Of a stretch of 58,675 nucleotides of DNA, positions 15,908 through 25,462 are shown in pieces. The stretch's first letter is position 1. Each line of letters begins with the position of its first letter. A model generated the notes under the pieces. It saw only the letters and a program-made list of their open reading frames with translations, was not told the DNA's origin and made no database searches. The position numbers and the translations under genes were made by a program. The DNA lies in NCBI GenBank assembly GCA_002298545.1, contig DBKQ01000005.1, forward strand, positions 68,594 to 127,268, given 5' to 3'. Source of the DNA: Prevotella sp. UBA746 (GTDB lineage: Bacteria; Bacteroidota; Bacteroidia; Bacteroidales; Bacteroidaceae).

Positions 15908-16774
15908 ATGGGTGAAAGCAAATATATACGCTTTGATTGGGCAATGAGGCGAATTCTAAGACAGAAAGTCAATTACGGAATTTTGGAAGGATTGCTTGAA
16001 ACTGTGCTCAATATGAAGTTAAAAATTATATCAGTATTGGAACCCAGTGATGAAAGCAAATGCGACAACTTTAACCGTTTAGATTTGTTAGCTCTTGACT
16101 GTTCAAATGATAAGATATTGATTGAAATTCAAAACAATACAGAATATGCTTACTTTGAGCGCATAATATTCGGGACATCCAAATTTATAACTGATTTGAT
16201 TAACAAGAAAGGTGAAGGCTATGAGAATGTACGAAAGATATACAGCGTAAACATCGTATATTTCTCTCTCGGAAAAGGAACGGATATCGTATATCACGGA
16301 AAGACTGAATTCCGCGGCATACACAACGGCGACTTACTTGAGTTGAGTCCGTTTCAAAGACAGAAATTCAATGTTGATGCCGTAAGCGACCTCTACCCTG
16401 AATATTATATATTAAAGGTTAATGACTTTAACCGCGTGGCAAAGAACTCTCTTGAGGAATGGGTATATTATCTGAATACCGGCGACGTGCCACAAGAAGC
16501 AAAGGCTCCCGGGATGGAAGAAGTGAAGGAACAACTGACAATCGACAGAATGAACAAATCGGAGCGTTCTGCTTACTATAAACACCTCGACAATATCGTT
16601 ATTCTGCGCGACAATATATATACAGAACGTGAAGAAGGTAGACTGGAAGGACGTGAAGAAGGAAGAGCTGCGGAACGCCAAGATAATGCGAAAAAGATGA
16701 AAGAACTTGGTATTCCTACTGAAACGATTTCACGAATAACAGGTTTGTCGCATGAAGAAATAAACAAACTATAA
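15908..16774 (+). CDS. Rpn/PDDEXK_2-family nuclease
   Basis: 288 residues of the PD-(D/E)XK nuclease family annotated as recombination-promoting nuclease Rpn or putative transposase. The N-terminal FDWAMRRILRQKVNYGILEGLLE is the family opening. The catalytic core runs from the aspartates of NRLDLLALD to ILIEIQN (E-x-Q motif). The C-terminal third is a charged coiled coil (EEGRLEGREEGRAAERQ) ending in a helix-turn-helix-like PTETISRITGLSHEEINKL, the usual tail of this family. These proteins are often multi-copy in Bacteroidales; they cut DNA and are implicated in recA-independent recombination. The length and motifs are complete, so the gene appears intact. Confidence 0.88.
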   Translation: MGESKYIRFDWAMRRILRQKVNYGILEGLLETVLNMKLKIISVLEPSDESKCDNFNRLDLLALDCSNDKILIEIQNNTEYAYFERIIFGTSKFITDLINKKGEGYENVRKIYSVNIVYFSLGKGTDIVYHGKTEFRGIHNGDLLELSPFQRQKFNVDAVSDLYPEYYILKVNDFNRVAKNSLEEWVYYLNTGDVPQEAKAPGMEEVKEQLTIDRMNKSERSAYYKHLDNIVILRDNIYTEREEGRLEGREEGRAAERQDNAKKMKELGIPTETISRITGLSHEEINKL

Positions 16775-16786
16775 CAATACTTCATT

Positions 16787-17083
16787 ATGGAAACATTCAA
16801 CGACGTAATATCCGGCAATCAACTGGTATTGGTTGATTTCTTTGCCACATGGTGCCAGCCTTGCAAGATGATGCACCCTGTATTAGAAGATTTGAAAAAG
16901 ACTGTAGGCGACAAGCTGCGCATCATAAAGGTGGATGTGGATGCCCACAACGATGTTGCAGCACAATACGGCATACGTTCTGTACCTACACTTATGCTTT
17001 TCAGAAACGGCGAAGTGCTGTACAGAGAAAGCGGAGCTATGTCGAAAGCTGACCTAATGGCTCTGCTCGATCCATTCATATAG
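16787..17083 (+). CDS. trxA: Thioredoxin
   Basis: 98 residues with no signal peptide, so a cytosolic thioredoxin. The active site is WCQPC (C23, C26), where the common WCGPC has Q in place of G. The cis-proline is present in RSVPTLMLF, and the buried aspartate is in LVDFFATW. It serves as a general disulfide reductase. The gene is 12 bp after the Rpn stop and may be read from the same transcript. A strong hairpin follows at 17102. Confidence 0.9.
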   Translation: METFNDVISGNQLVLVDFFATWCQPCKMMHPVLEDLKKTVGDKLRIIKVDVDAHNDVAAQYGIRSVPTLMLFRNGEVLYRESGAMSKADLMALLDPFI

Positions 17084-17101
17084 GTTCTTTAAACGGAAGT
17101 G

Positions 17102-17136
17102 GCACCAAAAGTGCAGCAATACTGCACCTTTGGTGC
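17102..17136. promoter_or_regulatory. Strong hairpin between trxA and the fructan regulator
   Basis: GCACCAAAAGTGCAG (17102-17116) pairs with CTGCACCTTTGGTGC (17122-17136), 14 of 15 positions, with a 5-nt loop. No T-run follows. It may be a terminator of weak type, an mRNA end-protecting hairpin or an operator. Confidence 0.55.
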
Positions 17137-17152
17137 AATATAGAAATACCGA

Positions 17153-17173
17153 CAGCGTTTTATATAAACGCTG
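17153..17173. promoter_or_regulatory. Palindrome CAGCGTTT...AAACGCTG
   Basis: CAGCGTTT (17153-17160) and AAACGCTG (17166-17173) are perfect 8-bp arms around TATAT. It lies 90 bp before the regulator ATG and resembles a DNA operator. Confidence 0.45.
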
Positions 17174-17262
17174 ACGCCATTGATAACCTTTATTCGTTTC
17201 GACGACGTGATTCTATGAGTAAAAACGACAGAATATACACTGGGCAATAAATATCTACAATT

Positions 17263-19989
17263 ATGAAAGTAAGCAATGCAACTACAATAATTATTGCAGC
17301 AATATTGGCTTGCACTTTATACTCTTGCGGGAAACGGAGTCCAAAATACGTAATCGGAGTGTCGCAGTGTAGCGACGATATCTGGCGCAGCAAGATGAAC
17401 GACGAACTGCGTATTGCTTCGTTTGCACAGGATGGAGTAAGTCTGAAAATACTGTCGGCTAAAGACGATGCCGACAGACAAATAAAACAAATCGAACAAT
17501 TCGTTGATATGGGTGTCAACATGATTATCGTGGCACCCATACAGGAGAAAGTGTCAAAAGCCATAGACAGGGCTTACGACAAGGGCATACCTGTTATCGT
17601 GTTCGACCGCAAGACTAATTCCAACAAATACACGGCATACATCGGTGCCGACAACGAGGAAATAGGACGCGACATAGCAAAATTTCTGTCTACACAGATA
17701 AAAGGGAGTGGGAATATTCTTGAGATTGGCGGACTGAAATCTTCTTCGCCTGCCATCGAACGAAGAAAGGGATTCGACAGCGAGGTGGAAAAACACGCCG
17801 ACATGAATGTAGTGGTTCATCTTGATGCCGACTGGACTAAAGAGGGTGCTTACCGGCTGATGGACTCTCTGCTATCTATCAATCATCCACAATTCGACTA
17901 CGTCTTTGCCCATAACGACCGTATGGCAAAGGGAGCTATGGAGGCTGCAAGGAAGCATCACCTTGACTTGAACAGGATTAAATTCCTCGGTACTGATGCC
18001 GTGGCAAAAAGCGGCGGCGGACTGCAAATGGTGAGGGACGGGGAACTCTTGGCTTCGTATATCTACCCCACCCGCGGCGACAAGGTTATGGAACTCGCCA
18101 TGAATATCCTGGAAAAGAGAAAATTCAATAGGGAAAATCTACTGTCGTCGGCTCTCGTAACAAGCGACAATGCCAGCGTATTGCTCATGCAGGACGACGA
18201 AATGAAACGACAGACCGACAATCTGCTGTCGCTGCGCAAAAGAGTGGAAACTACAACCAATGCCTTCGACACACAGCGGAGTTATCTCTTCATGCTGCTG
18301 TTTCTCGTTATTTTGCTCATCGTTGCATGCACACTTGCCGTGAAGGCTTTCGTTGTCAAGGCGAAATACAACAGACAACTGAAACACAGTATGCTGAAAC
18401 AGAAAAAGATGACGGCAGACATGCAGCTGATGACTCAAAACCAGCTACGCTTCTTCACAAACATCTCGCACGAGCTGCGCACTCCGCTGACTCTTATTTC
18501 CGGACCTGCCGACCAGCTTGCCGAGAGCGGAAGCTTAGGCAGCGAGGCCCGCAAACTTGTAGAGATGATACGCCGCAACGTGGGTATCCTAACACAGATG
18601 GTAAGCGAAATCCTGGAATTCCGCAAGATTCAAAGCGACAAAGCCCGTCTGTCGCTTAACCGCTTTAATCTTGCCGCAGAACTGACAACATGGAGCAATG
18701 ACTTCTATACCGTGGCTGAGCGCAAGCATATCAAACTCAATGTTTGCTTAAAGACAGAAGACGAAAGTGTGGCTATTGCCGACAAGGAGAAAATTGCACA
18801 TGTCTACTTCAATCTAATGACAAATGCCATAAAGTATACTCCTGAGGGAGGAACCATTACTACCACATTGGAGCATGCTGACGGTAAATATACTGTTTCT
18901 GTTGACGATACAGGCAAAGGCATGGCTGAAGAAGACTGTCGCCATATCTTTGAACGGTTTTATCAGGCAAAGGATTCCGTGGGCGGAACGGGTATCGGAC
19001 TTGCCATCGTAAAGGCTTATGTGGATTTGCACCATGGCGAAGTGGGCGTGGACAGCGAGCGGGGAAAGGGCAGCCGTTTCTTCTTCTCTATTCCAGAGTC
19101 GCAACCGGGATATGATGCAGCAAAAGACAACCAGAAAGAGATAAAGGCGGAACCGAAACTTGCCGACGACTATTCGGTAAAGAATATCATTGCGGAACAG
19201 AATCTGACTGTTATTACCGGAACTGAAGACTACGACAGTAGCCGTCCGCTCGTTCTCGTTATCGACGACAACGAGAGCATGAGAACGTATCTTAAAGGTA
19301 TATTGCAGAAGAAATATAATGTGGCAGAGGCTCAGAATGGAGAGGAAGGACTGAAGATGGCGCGCAAGATGGTGCCGCAACTTGTGGTGAGCGACGTCAT
19401 GATGCCCGTAATGGACGGATTGGAGTTCTGTCTCCGCATGAAGGAGGAAGTTTCTACCTGTCATATCCCAGTAATCCTCCTCACGGCGAAGTCGCTCGAA
19501 GAGCAGCGCACGGAGGGATACGAAAATGGTGCCGACTCTTATATCACCAAGCCGTTTACTGCCGATACCCTGATAGCGCGCATTGAGAATCTGCTGAAAA
19601 GCCGTAGGCAGATGCGCAAGATTTTCTCCGGTTCCCTACAGGAGAACGAGGAACAGGAAAGTTTGGGGGAGAAAGACCAGACTTTCGTTGCTCAGCTCCG
19701 CAAGGTTATTAAGAAGCACATTCCAGATGCAGAATACTCCGTTGAAGACCTTGGCAGCGAGATGGGCTTGAGCCGCGTACAACTATACCGCAAGGTGAAG
19801 GCATTGACCGGTTATTCCGTTGTCGACCTGCTCCGCAAGGCTCGCTTGGCAAAAGCGAAACAGCTGCTCGAGACTACCGACAAAAACATTTCAGAAGTTT
19901 CCTATGAAGTAGGCTTTACCACTCCGTCTTACTTCGCCAAACGCTTCAAGGAGGAATTCGGTATATCTCCGGGGGAGGTGGGGAAATAA
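17263..19989 (+). CDS. Hybrid two-component system sensor-regulator, fructan type
   Basis: 908 residues in one chain. There is an N-terminal lipoprotein-like signal (ends LYSCG), then a periplasmic sugar-binding domain (about 28-320; IIVAPIQEKV, DRKTNSNKYTAYIGADN) like ribose- or fructose-binding proteins. One membrane helix (about 345-365) leads to a HisKA domain with H403 in NISHELRTPL. A HATPase follows (NLMTNAIKYTP, DTGKGM, GGTGIGLAIV), then a receiver domain with D711 in VVSDVMMPVMDG. The C-terminal AraC-type helix-turn-helix ends in GFTTPSYFAKRFKEEFG. This is the layout of the Bacteroides fructose-sensing regulator of the fructan locus (BT1754 type), and the genes that follow agree. It should bind fructose or a small fructan in the periplasm and activate the susC operon downstream. 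The likely site is the repeat array before susC. Confidence 0.92.
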   Translation: MKVSNATTIIIAAILACTLYSCGKRSPKYVIGVSQCSDDIWRSKMNDELRIASFAQDGVSLKILSAKDDADRQIKQIEQFVDMGVNMIIVAPIQEKVSKAIDRAYDKGIPVIVFDRKTNSNKYTAYIGADNEEIGRDIAKFLSTQIKGSGNILEIGGLKSSSPAIERRKGFDSEVEKHADMNVVVHLDADWTKEGAYRLMDSLLSINHPQFDYVFAHNDRMAKGAMEAARKHHLDLNRIKFLGTDAVAKSGGGLQMVRDGELLASYIYPTRGDKVMELAMNILEKRKFNRENLLSSALVTSDNASVLLMQDDEMKRQTDNLLSLRKRVETTTNAFDTQRSYLFMLLFLVILLIVACTLAVKAFVVKAKYNRQLKHSMLKQKKMTADMQLMTQNQLRFFTNISHELRTPLTLISGPADQLAESGSLGSEARKLVEMIRRNVGILTQMVSEILEFRKIQSDKARLSLNRFNLAAELTTWSNDFYTVAERKHIKLNVCLKTEDESVAIADKEKIAHVYFNLMTNAIKYTPEGGTITTTLEHADGKYTVSVDDTGKGMAEEDCRHIFERFYQAKDSVGGTGIGLAIVKAYVDLHHGEVGVDSERGKGSRFFFSIPESQPGYDAAKDNQKEIKAEPKLADDYSVKNIIAEQNLTVITGTEDYDSSRPLVLVIDDNESMRTYLKGILQKKYNVAEAQNGEEGLKMARKMVPQLVVSDVMMPVMDGLEFCLRMKEEVSTCHIPVILLTAKSLEEQRTEGYENGADSYITKPFTADTLIARIENLLKSRRQMRKIFSGSLQENEEQESLGEKDQTFVAQLRKVIKKHIPDAEYSVEDLGSEMGLSRVQLYRKVKALTGYSVVDLLRKARLAKAKQLLETTDKNISEVSYEVGFTTPSYFAKRFKEEFGISPGEVGK

Positions 19990-20003
19990 AGGTTTTATTC
20001 ACC

Positions 20004-20147
20004 TCTACCCCTCACACACCCTCACCATCCCTCACACACCCTCACCATCCCTCACACTTACCCTCACCTACCCTCACACTTACCCTCACCACTTAACCGC
20101 CACATTTCTAACGTCTTACATCGAAGTGTGAGGGTGTGAGGGTAAAA
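20004..20147. repeat. GTGAGGG-family repeat array, copy 2
   Basis: Seven or so CCCTCAC units, partly as a tandem CACCCTCACCATCCCTCA duplication (20029-20065), are followed after a 50-bp gap by inverted units GTGTGAGGGTGTGAGGGTAA (20126-20145). The same motif makes up the repeats at 15668 and 39619. It occupies the gap between the regulator stop and the susC control region. Confidence 0.8.
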
Positions 20148-20240
20148 TCACCGAAAAAGATTTTTTTATTTGTAACAAGGATTTTACTTGTAGAAGCTGT
20201 TTGCAAGTATTCATCCAAATCAAAACGCCAAAAACACTGC

Positions 20241-20288
20241 AACGAATCGTTCAAAGCATGCAACAAATGATGCAACAAACGATTCGTT
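20241..20288. promoter_or_regulatory. Candidate regulator-binding array upstream of susC
   Basis: AACGAATCGTT (20241-20251) and AACGATTCGTT (20278-20288) form a perfect 11-bp inverted repeat. It encloses two adjacent 12-bp direct repeats, ATGCAACAAATG (20258-20269) and ATGCAACAAACG (20270-20281). The site ends about 45 bp before the -7 box, a position suited to an AraC-type activator. Binding by the fructan regulator is inferred. Confidence 0.55.
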
Positions 20289-20333
20289 TTCATTTCTGTA
20301 TCATCCGTTCTCGCTGGTTGTCAATACATTACA

Positions 20334-20341
20334 TAACTTTG
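20334..20341 (+). promoter_or_regulatory. susC promoter -7 box
   Basis: TAACTTTG matches the -7 consensus TAnnTTTG. No good TTTG lies at the expected -33 position, which fits a promoter that depends on an activator. Confidence 0.5.
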
Positions 20342-20381
20342 CGGCAGAAAAATCAAACAACTAACGAAACCATTTAAAGTT

Positions 20382-23300
20382 ATGAGCAATCTATCAAAAG
20401 TATTGATTAGCTTCTCACTTCTGGCTACGAGCATTGCTGCCAACGCACAGAAAATTAAGGTGAGCGGTGTGGTTACAGACGAGACCGGTGAAACCGTAAT
20501 CGGAGCAACCGTAATGGAAAAAGGAACAAAGACGGGTACAGTAACCGACTTTGACGGTAACTTCAAACTTGATGCCGAACAAGGAGCGACACTTGTCATA
20601 TCCTATGTGGGCTACAAGACAATGGAAGTGAAAGTGCAGCCAAACATGAAAATCAAACTGGCTGAACTTGCCAACAATCTTAATGAGGTTGTCGTGACGG
20701 GATATACAACCCAGAAGAAAGCCGACCTGACGGGTTCTGTGGCTGTTGTCTCAACAAAGAATCTGAAATCAACTTCTGACACAGACCCAATGCGTGCCCT
20801 GCAAGGTAGAGTTGCCGGAATGACCGTAACAACAGACGGTTCGCCTATCGGTACCGGCACGGTGCGTATCCGCGGTATCGGTTCTTTCAATTCCTCTCAA
20901 GATCCTCTTTATATTATCGATGGTGTGCCAACGAACATGGCTCTGAATACTCTCAACACTAATGACATTGAGAGCATGCAGGTTCTGAAAGATGCAGCAT
21001 CGGCTTCAATCTATGGTTCAAGAGCCTCAAACGGTGTTATCATCATAACAACGAAAAAGGGAAAGAAGGGAAACAAGGTGGCTGTAGACTTCTCGGCTAA
21101 CCTTACCGCACAGTTCTATTCAAGTCAGTCGAAGATGAAACTCCTCAACTCAAGCGAATATGCAACAGCCTTGGCACAGGCTGCCATCAACGACGGTCTT
21201 GATCCTGTTACCTATGCCGCAAACTACGGCATTGACTTGAATGCACAGAACGGTAATCCTATCACTATATGGAATCCGGCAACAAACCAATATCAGAACT
21301 ATACCATAAACGGAAAATATGACGGATATATCAATGCCAAGAAGACTATGCGCTTCTCTGACACTGACTGGCTGGACGCTATCTCGCACACAGGATTCAT
21401 GCAGAATTACGACCTCTCTGTATCTCATGCCAACGACAAGCACAGTGCGATGTTCTCTTTGGGATACAAGAACAATGAGGGTGTGTTGAAATATACTGAT
21501 TTCCAGAATATCTCGGCAAGACTTAACACTTCATGGAATCTGAACAAGATACTCACCGTTGGCGAGAATCTCACACTCACCTACACTTCGCAAGTAGACT
21601 GCCATCCTATGGAGAATGCCTTGAAGATGCCTTCTATCGTTCCTGTATACGAGGAGAACAGTAAGGTATTCGCCGGACCGGTAGGAAGTATGTCAGACCG
21701 TCAGAACCCTTGCCGTGAGCAATACGACAACCGCAACAACGACCTTAACTACTGGCGTATATTCGGAAATGCCTTTGTAGAACTGAAGCCTATCAAGGGA
21801 TTGACACTACGCTCAAACTTTGGTTTGGATTTCAAGACATCATTCATCAATGCGATGACAAACACGTTCCAGTCTGACATCGTAAGGAATGATATCGCAA
21901 AGACAACATTAAGCAACAACAACGAGACAAACTGGACGTGGTCTAACACGGCACAGTATGTCAATAAAATAGGTAAACACAATTTTGACATCCTCGTCGG
22001 CAGCGAAATGTCAAAACAATCTGTAATAGATTTCTCTGCATATTCTGAGGGATATGCATTGGAAAGCAAAGACTATATGTGGCCTAATGCTGCAACAGGA
22101 ACAATGATCAACAGCGGAGCGAAAGTTGGCTATCGTCTCGCTTCATTCTTCGGCAAGGTTAACTACAACTGGGATGACCTCCTGCTTGCCTCTTTCACAA
22201 TCCGCTACGACGGCTCTTCACGCTTCGGCAAGGCTCACCGCTGGGGAACTTTCCCTGCAGCATCTCTCGGTTTCCGATTCTCTAATCTGCTGAATAAGAA
22301 ATGGCTCGACGATGCAAAGCTGCGCCTGTCATGGGGACAGACCGGTAATCAGGCTATCGACAACAACGCACAGTTTGGACTTTATGTAGCAGACTACGGA
22401 TTGGACCGCGTTACATCTACTGCCTACGACCTGTTCTTGCAAGGTTCCGGCACTTTCCCTTCAGGTTATCGCGCCACACAGCTTGCTAATCCTAATTTGA
22501 AATGGGAATCGGCAACTCAATACAATGTAGGTCTTGACTTCACGATGTTCAACAACAGTTTCTACGGAACTGTAGATGCTTATATCAAGAATGTGAAGGA
22601 CATGCTGATTAATCCTGCATTCCTCGGTGCAACGGGCGAGGGTGGCAGCACTTGGCTAAATGGTCCGTCGCTTCGCAACTGGGGTATGGAGTTAAGCTTG
22701 GGCTACCGCACTACCTTAGCCAACGGACTCGGCATCGACGTCAACGGCAATTTGGATTTCTTCCGCAATAAAGTTACTTACTTGCCTTCATCAACAACGG
22801 GTGCTTATGCCCACACTACAAAAGAAAATCTCGTACAGAGCGGTAAGTCGTATGGCTCTATCGTTGGATACGTTGCCGACGGTATTTTCCAGACTCAAGA
22901 GGAAGTAGACAAGTCCGGACAGCCGAATGCGCGTCTCGGCGGACTGAAATATAAGGATTTGGACCACAACGGCAGTATTAATGCTGACGACCAGACTTGG
23001 ATTTACGACCCGGTGCCAGCATTCTCCTACGGACTGAACATCGCTCTTAACTATAAGGGATTCGATTTCAGTATGTTCTGGCAAGGTGTTTACGATCAGG
23101 ACGTTTACAACAACCAGAAGTTCCAAACTGATTTCTGGGCTGTAAACGACCCTGGCTCAAACAAGGGAACACGACTGCTGAATGCATGGAACACAAACAA
23201 TACAAGTTCGTCTATTCCTCGTCTGAGCACTATGAACACTGCCGATGAGGGCAGAGCATCTTCTTACTTCGTGGAGAATGGCTCTTATTTGAAACTTCGT

Positions 23301-23495
23301 ACCTTACAGTTTGGCTACAACATACCTAAGGATATTTTGTCGAAAATCAAGATATCAAGTGCCCGCATATATGTTTCAGGACAGAATCTGCTGACCATAA
23401 AGAGCAAGAGTCTGACATGTTCTGACCCGGAGAACCCAGACTGGAATTATCCGTTGGCTACATCATTGTCGTTTGGACTCCAAGTTGGTTTCTAA
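20382..23495 (+). CDS. susC: SusC-family TonB-dependent transporter of the fructan locus
   Basis: A 1037-residue outer-membrane receptor. A signal peptide (cleavage near ANAQ) is followed by a CarboxypepD_reg-like domain (about 25-100, VSGVVTDETGETVIGATV) and the TonB-box-like NEVVVTGY. The plug domain has ALQGRVAGMTV, IRGIGSFNSSQDPLYIIDGV and IYGSRASNGVIIITTKKG. A 22-strand barrel ends in the expected aromatic residue (LQVGF). It lacks an STN domain, as expected when regulation is by a hybrid two-component system instead of an anti-sigma factor. With the SusD neighbour it should import fructo-oligosaccharides across the outer membrane using TonB energy. Fructan specificity comes from context (GH32, fructokinase and regulator), not from this sequence. 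Confidence 0.95.
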   Translation: MSNLSKVLISFSLLATSIAANAQKIKVSGVVTDETGETVIGATVMEKGTKTGTVTDFDGNFKLDAEQGATLVISYVGYKTMEVKVQPNMKIKLAELANNLNEVVVTGYTTQKKADLTGSVAVVSTKNLKSTSDTDPMRALQGRVAGMTVTTDGSPIGTGTVRIRGIGSFNSSQDPLYIIDGVPTNMALNTLNTNDIESMQVLKDAASASIYGSRASNGVIIITTKKGKKGNKVAVDFSANLTAQFYSSQSKMKLLNSSEYATALAQAAINDGLDPVTYAANYGIDLNAQNGNPITIWNPATNQYQNYTINGKYDGYINAKKTMRFSDTDWLDAISHTGFMQNYDLSVSHANDKHSAMFSLGYKNNEGVLKYTDFQNISARLNTSWNLNKILTVGENLTLTYTSQVDCHPMENALKMPSIVPVYEENSKVFAGPVGSMSDRQNPCREQYDNRNNDLNYWRIFGNAFVELKPIKGLTLRSNFGLDFKTSFINAMTNTFQSDIVRNDIAKTTLSNNNETNWTWSNTAQYVNKIGKHNFDILVGSEMSKQSVIDFSAYSEGYALESKDYMWPNAATGTMINSGAKVGYRLASFFGKVNYNWDDLLLASFTIRYDGSSRFGKAHRWGTFPAASLGFRFSNLLNKKWLDDAKLRLSWGQTGNQAIDNNAQFGLYVADYGLDRVTSTAYDLFLQGSGTFPSGYRATQLANPNLKWESATQYNVGLDFTMFNNSFYGTVDAYIKNVKDMLINPAFLGATGEGGSTWLNGPSLRNWGMELSLGYRTTLANGLGIDVNGNLDFFRNKVTYLPSSTTGAYAHTTKENLVQSGKSYGSIVGYVADGIFQTQEEVDKSGQPNARLGGLKYKDLDHNGSINADDQTWIYDPVPAFSYGLNIALNYKGFDFSMFWQGVYDQDVYNNQKFQTDFWAVNDPGSNKGTRLLNAWNTNNTSSSIPRLSTMNTADEGRASSYFVENGSYLKLRTLQFGYNIPKDILSKIKISSARIYVSGQNLLTIKSKSLTCSDPENPDWNYPLATSLSFGLQVGF

Positions 23496-23555
23496 AACAA
23501 TTGGCAGAATAATCATTAAGAAATAAAAGGTATAACGATTAAACGAATTTTCATT

Positions 23556-25328
23556 ATGAAAAAGATATATACAATAGTGCTTGCAGCAGCACTTGCAGGA
23601 ACATTCGCAAGTTGTGATGACTTTCTGGACTATAACCCTACAGCTGTGGTTGACGAAGACAAGGCTTTGAGTGAGCCGGAAAAGATGGTGAACAGTGCAT
23701 ATGCCATGCTTGGCGACTGCTGGTACAGCTACCCGTTCAACCTCTGGCCATACGGCGACCTGGCTTCTGACGACTGTCTGAAAGGCGGTTGGGGAACTGG
23801 CGATACCGGCTACCACGATGTGGAAATATGGAAGACTCTGACTTCTACTAAGGGGGAACTCGACGAACTTTGGTACCGTCTTTACTGTGCTGTATCGCGC
23901 TGCAACCGTGCGTTGGTTTCTTTAGAGCAAAACGGCGAAAAGACTCTTGGTGACGAAACGACAAAACAACGCGAAGCTGAAGTTAGATTCCTACGTGCAC
24001 ATTTCTACTTTAAGCTGATTACAATGTACCGACAGATTCCATGGATTGATGAAAAGGTTTATGCCGACAAAGCTACGGAAAAGACCTCGAACACTCAGTT
24101 TACATACGAGGAGCTGTTTCAGAAGATTATCAACGACTTCCAGTTTGCACACGACATTCTGCCGGAGAAACAGGCTGACGGAGGACGTGCCAACAAGATT
24201 GCCGCTGCCGGATATCTGGCTAAATGCTATCTAACCTTGGCTTGGGGCGACGGATATGAAGCTACTGACGGTGTTGACCATATCAACAAACAATATATGC
24301 AGAAGGTGGTAGACTATACTGACGAAGTGATGAACTCAAACTATGGATATCTGGAAGACTACGGCGACATCTTCCTGCCAGAATACAAAAACAGCAAGGA
24401 ATCGATATTCGCAGTGCAAACTTCTGACTATAGCGAAGACCATACAAAATACGGTCGTGCCAACTGGTCGAACATGCTTAATGGCTGTTGGGGTATCTGG
24501 GCTTGCGGATGGGATGTTCACAAACCTTCACAGGACTTGGTGAATGCCTTCAAGACACGCAATGGACTGCCTGAGTTTGACGATTACAACAAGAGTATCG
24601 ACTATCCTGTAAATGGCAAACCGACTACTCAGAAATGGGATCCACGTTTGTTCCATACCGTAGGCATGCCTACTTTCCCATACAAATACGAAGAGCAATA
24701 TACTCTGACTACAAAAAATGCCCGTACTCCTAACGTCTACGGCTATTACACTTCAATGAAGGAAGTGCCACAGCGCTCTAAAGGTCAAACCTACAATGGC
24801 TCTTGGCAGGCTTTCGCAATGAACGACTATGTCTTGAGATATACAGATGTTATGCTAATGAGAGCCGAAGCTCTTATAGAACTGGACCGCCTCGGAGAAG
24901 CACGCTCTATAATCAACGACATCAGACAGAGAGCCAAGAATTCTATAGACAAGCACATTGAATACGCAAAAGACCAATGCGACATTGCTCTCTATCCTGA
25001 GTCTTACTTCCAGGACAAGGAGACTGCAAGAAAATGCCTGCGCTGGGAGCGCCGTCTGGAACTGGCAATGGAAAACGGAAGATTCTTCGACCTGCGCCGT
25101 TGGGGAGTAGCATCAACAACGCTGAACAATTACTTCAAGACTGAACAGAAGGATGTCTACACTTATACCGACAAGGATGGTAACACTGTAAATCAGACTT
25201 ACGCAGAATATCTGAAAGACGCTCACTTCACAGCAGGCAAGAACGAGTTCTATCCTGTACCATACAACCAGTTGTATTACATACCTGGCTTGTATAAGCA
25301 GAACAAAGGATATGACGATGCGAAATAA
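23556..25328 (+). CDS. susD: SusD/RagB-family glycan-binding lipoprotein
   Basis: 590 residues. The N-terminus MKKIYTIVLAAALAGTFASC has a lipobox with C20, then DDFLDYNPTAVVDEDKAL, the usual start of mature SusD proteins. TPR-like helices form the scaffold (REAEVRFLRAHFYFKLITMY is a signature). The C-terminal block LRYTDVMLMRAEALIELDR and CLRWERRLELAMENGRFFDLRRWG is the RagB/SusD C-terminal domain. It is surface-exposed and closes over SusC, capturing fructan chains. It starts 60 bp after susC. No SusE/SusF-type surface lipoprotein follows, so the import complex seems limited to the pair. Confidence 0.95.
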   Translation: MKKIYTIVLAAALAGTFASCDDFLDYNPTAVVDEDKALSEPEKMVNSAYAMLGDCWYSYPFNLWPYGDLASDDCLKGGWGTGDTGYHDVEIWKTLTSTKGELDELWYRLYCAVSRCNRALVSLEQNGEKTLGDETTKQREAEVRFLRAHFYFKLITMYRQIPWIDEKVYADKATEKTSNTQFTYEELFQKIINDFQFAHDILPEKQADGGRANKIAAAGYLAKCYLTLAWGDGYEATDGVDHINKQYMQKVVDYTDEVMNSNYGYLEDYGDIFLPEYKNSKESIFAVQTSDYSEDHTKYGRANWSNMLNGCWGIWACGWDVHKPSQDLVNAFKTRNGLPEFDDYNKSIDYPVNGKPTTQKWDPRLFHTVGMPTFPYKYEEQYTLTTKNARTPNVYGYYTSMKEVPQRSKGQTYNGSWQAFAMNDYVLRYTDVMLMRAEALIELDRLGEARSIINDIRQRAKNSIDKHIEYAKDQCDIALYPESYFQDKETARKCLRWERRLELAMENGRFFDLRRWGVASTTLNNYFKTEQKDVYTYTDKDGNTVNQTYAEYLKDAHFTAGKNEFYPVPYNQLYYIPGLYKQNKGYDDAK

Positions 25329-25462
25329 AGATATTGAATTTTGTTATAATATAAGTTAGGTTAGTCAAAAGAAAGATTGTTCGATTTTAATAGGTATACT
25401 TTAGTCAGAAGAGGTGATTGGATTGATTCAGGATAACATTTAACTTAATAGAATACGAAGAT

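Noticed and set aside
15908..16774. Insertion sequence
   Set aside because: The gene belongs to a family sometimes labelled transposase, but there are no terminal inverted repeats or target duplication around it.
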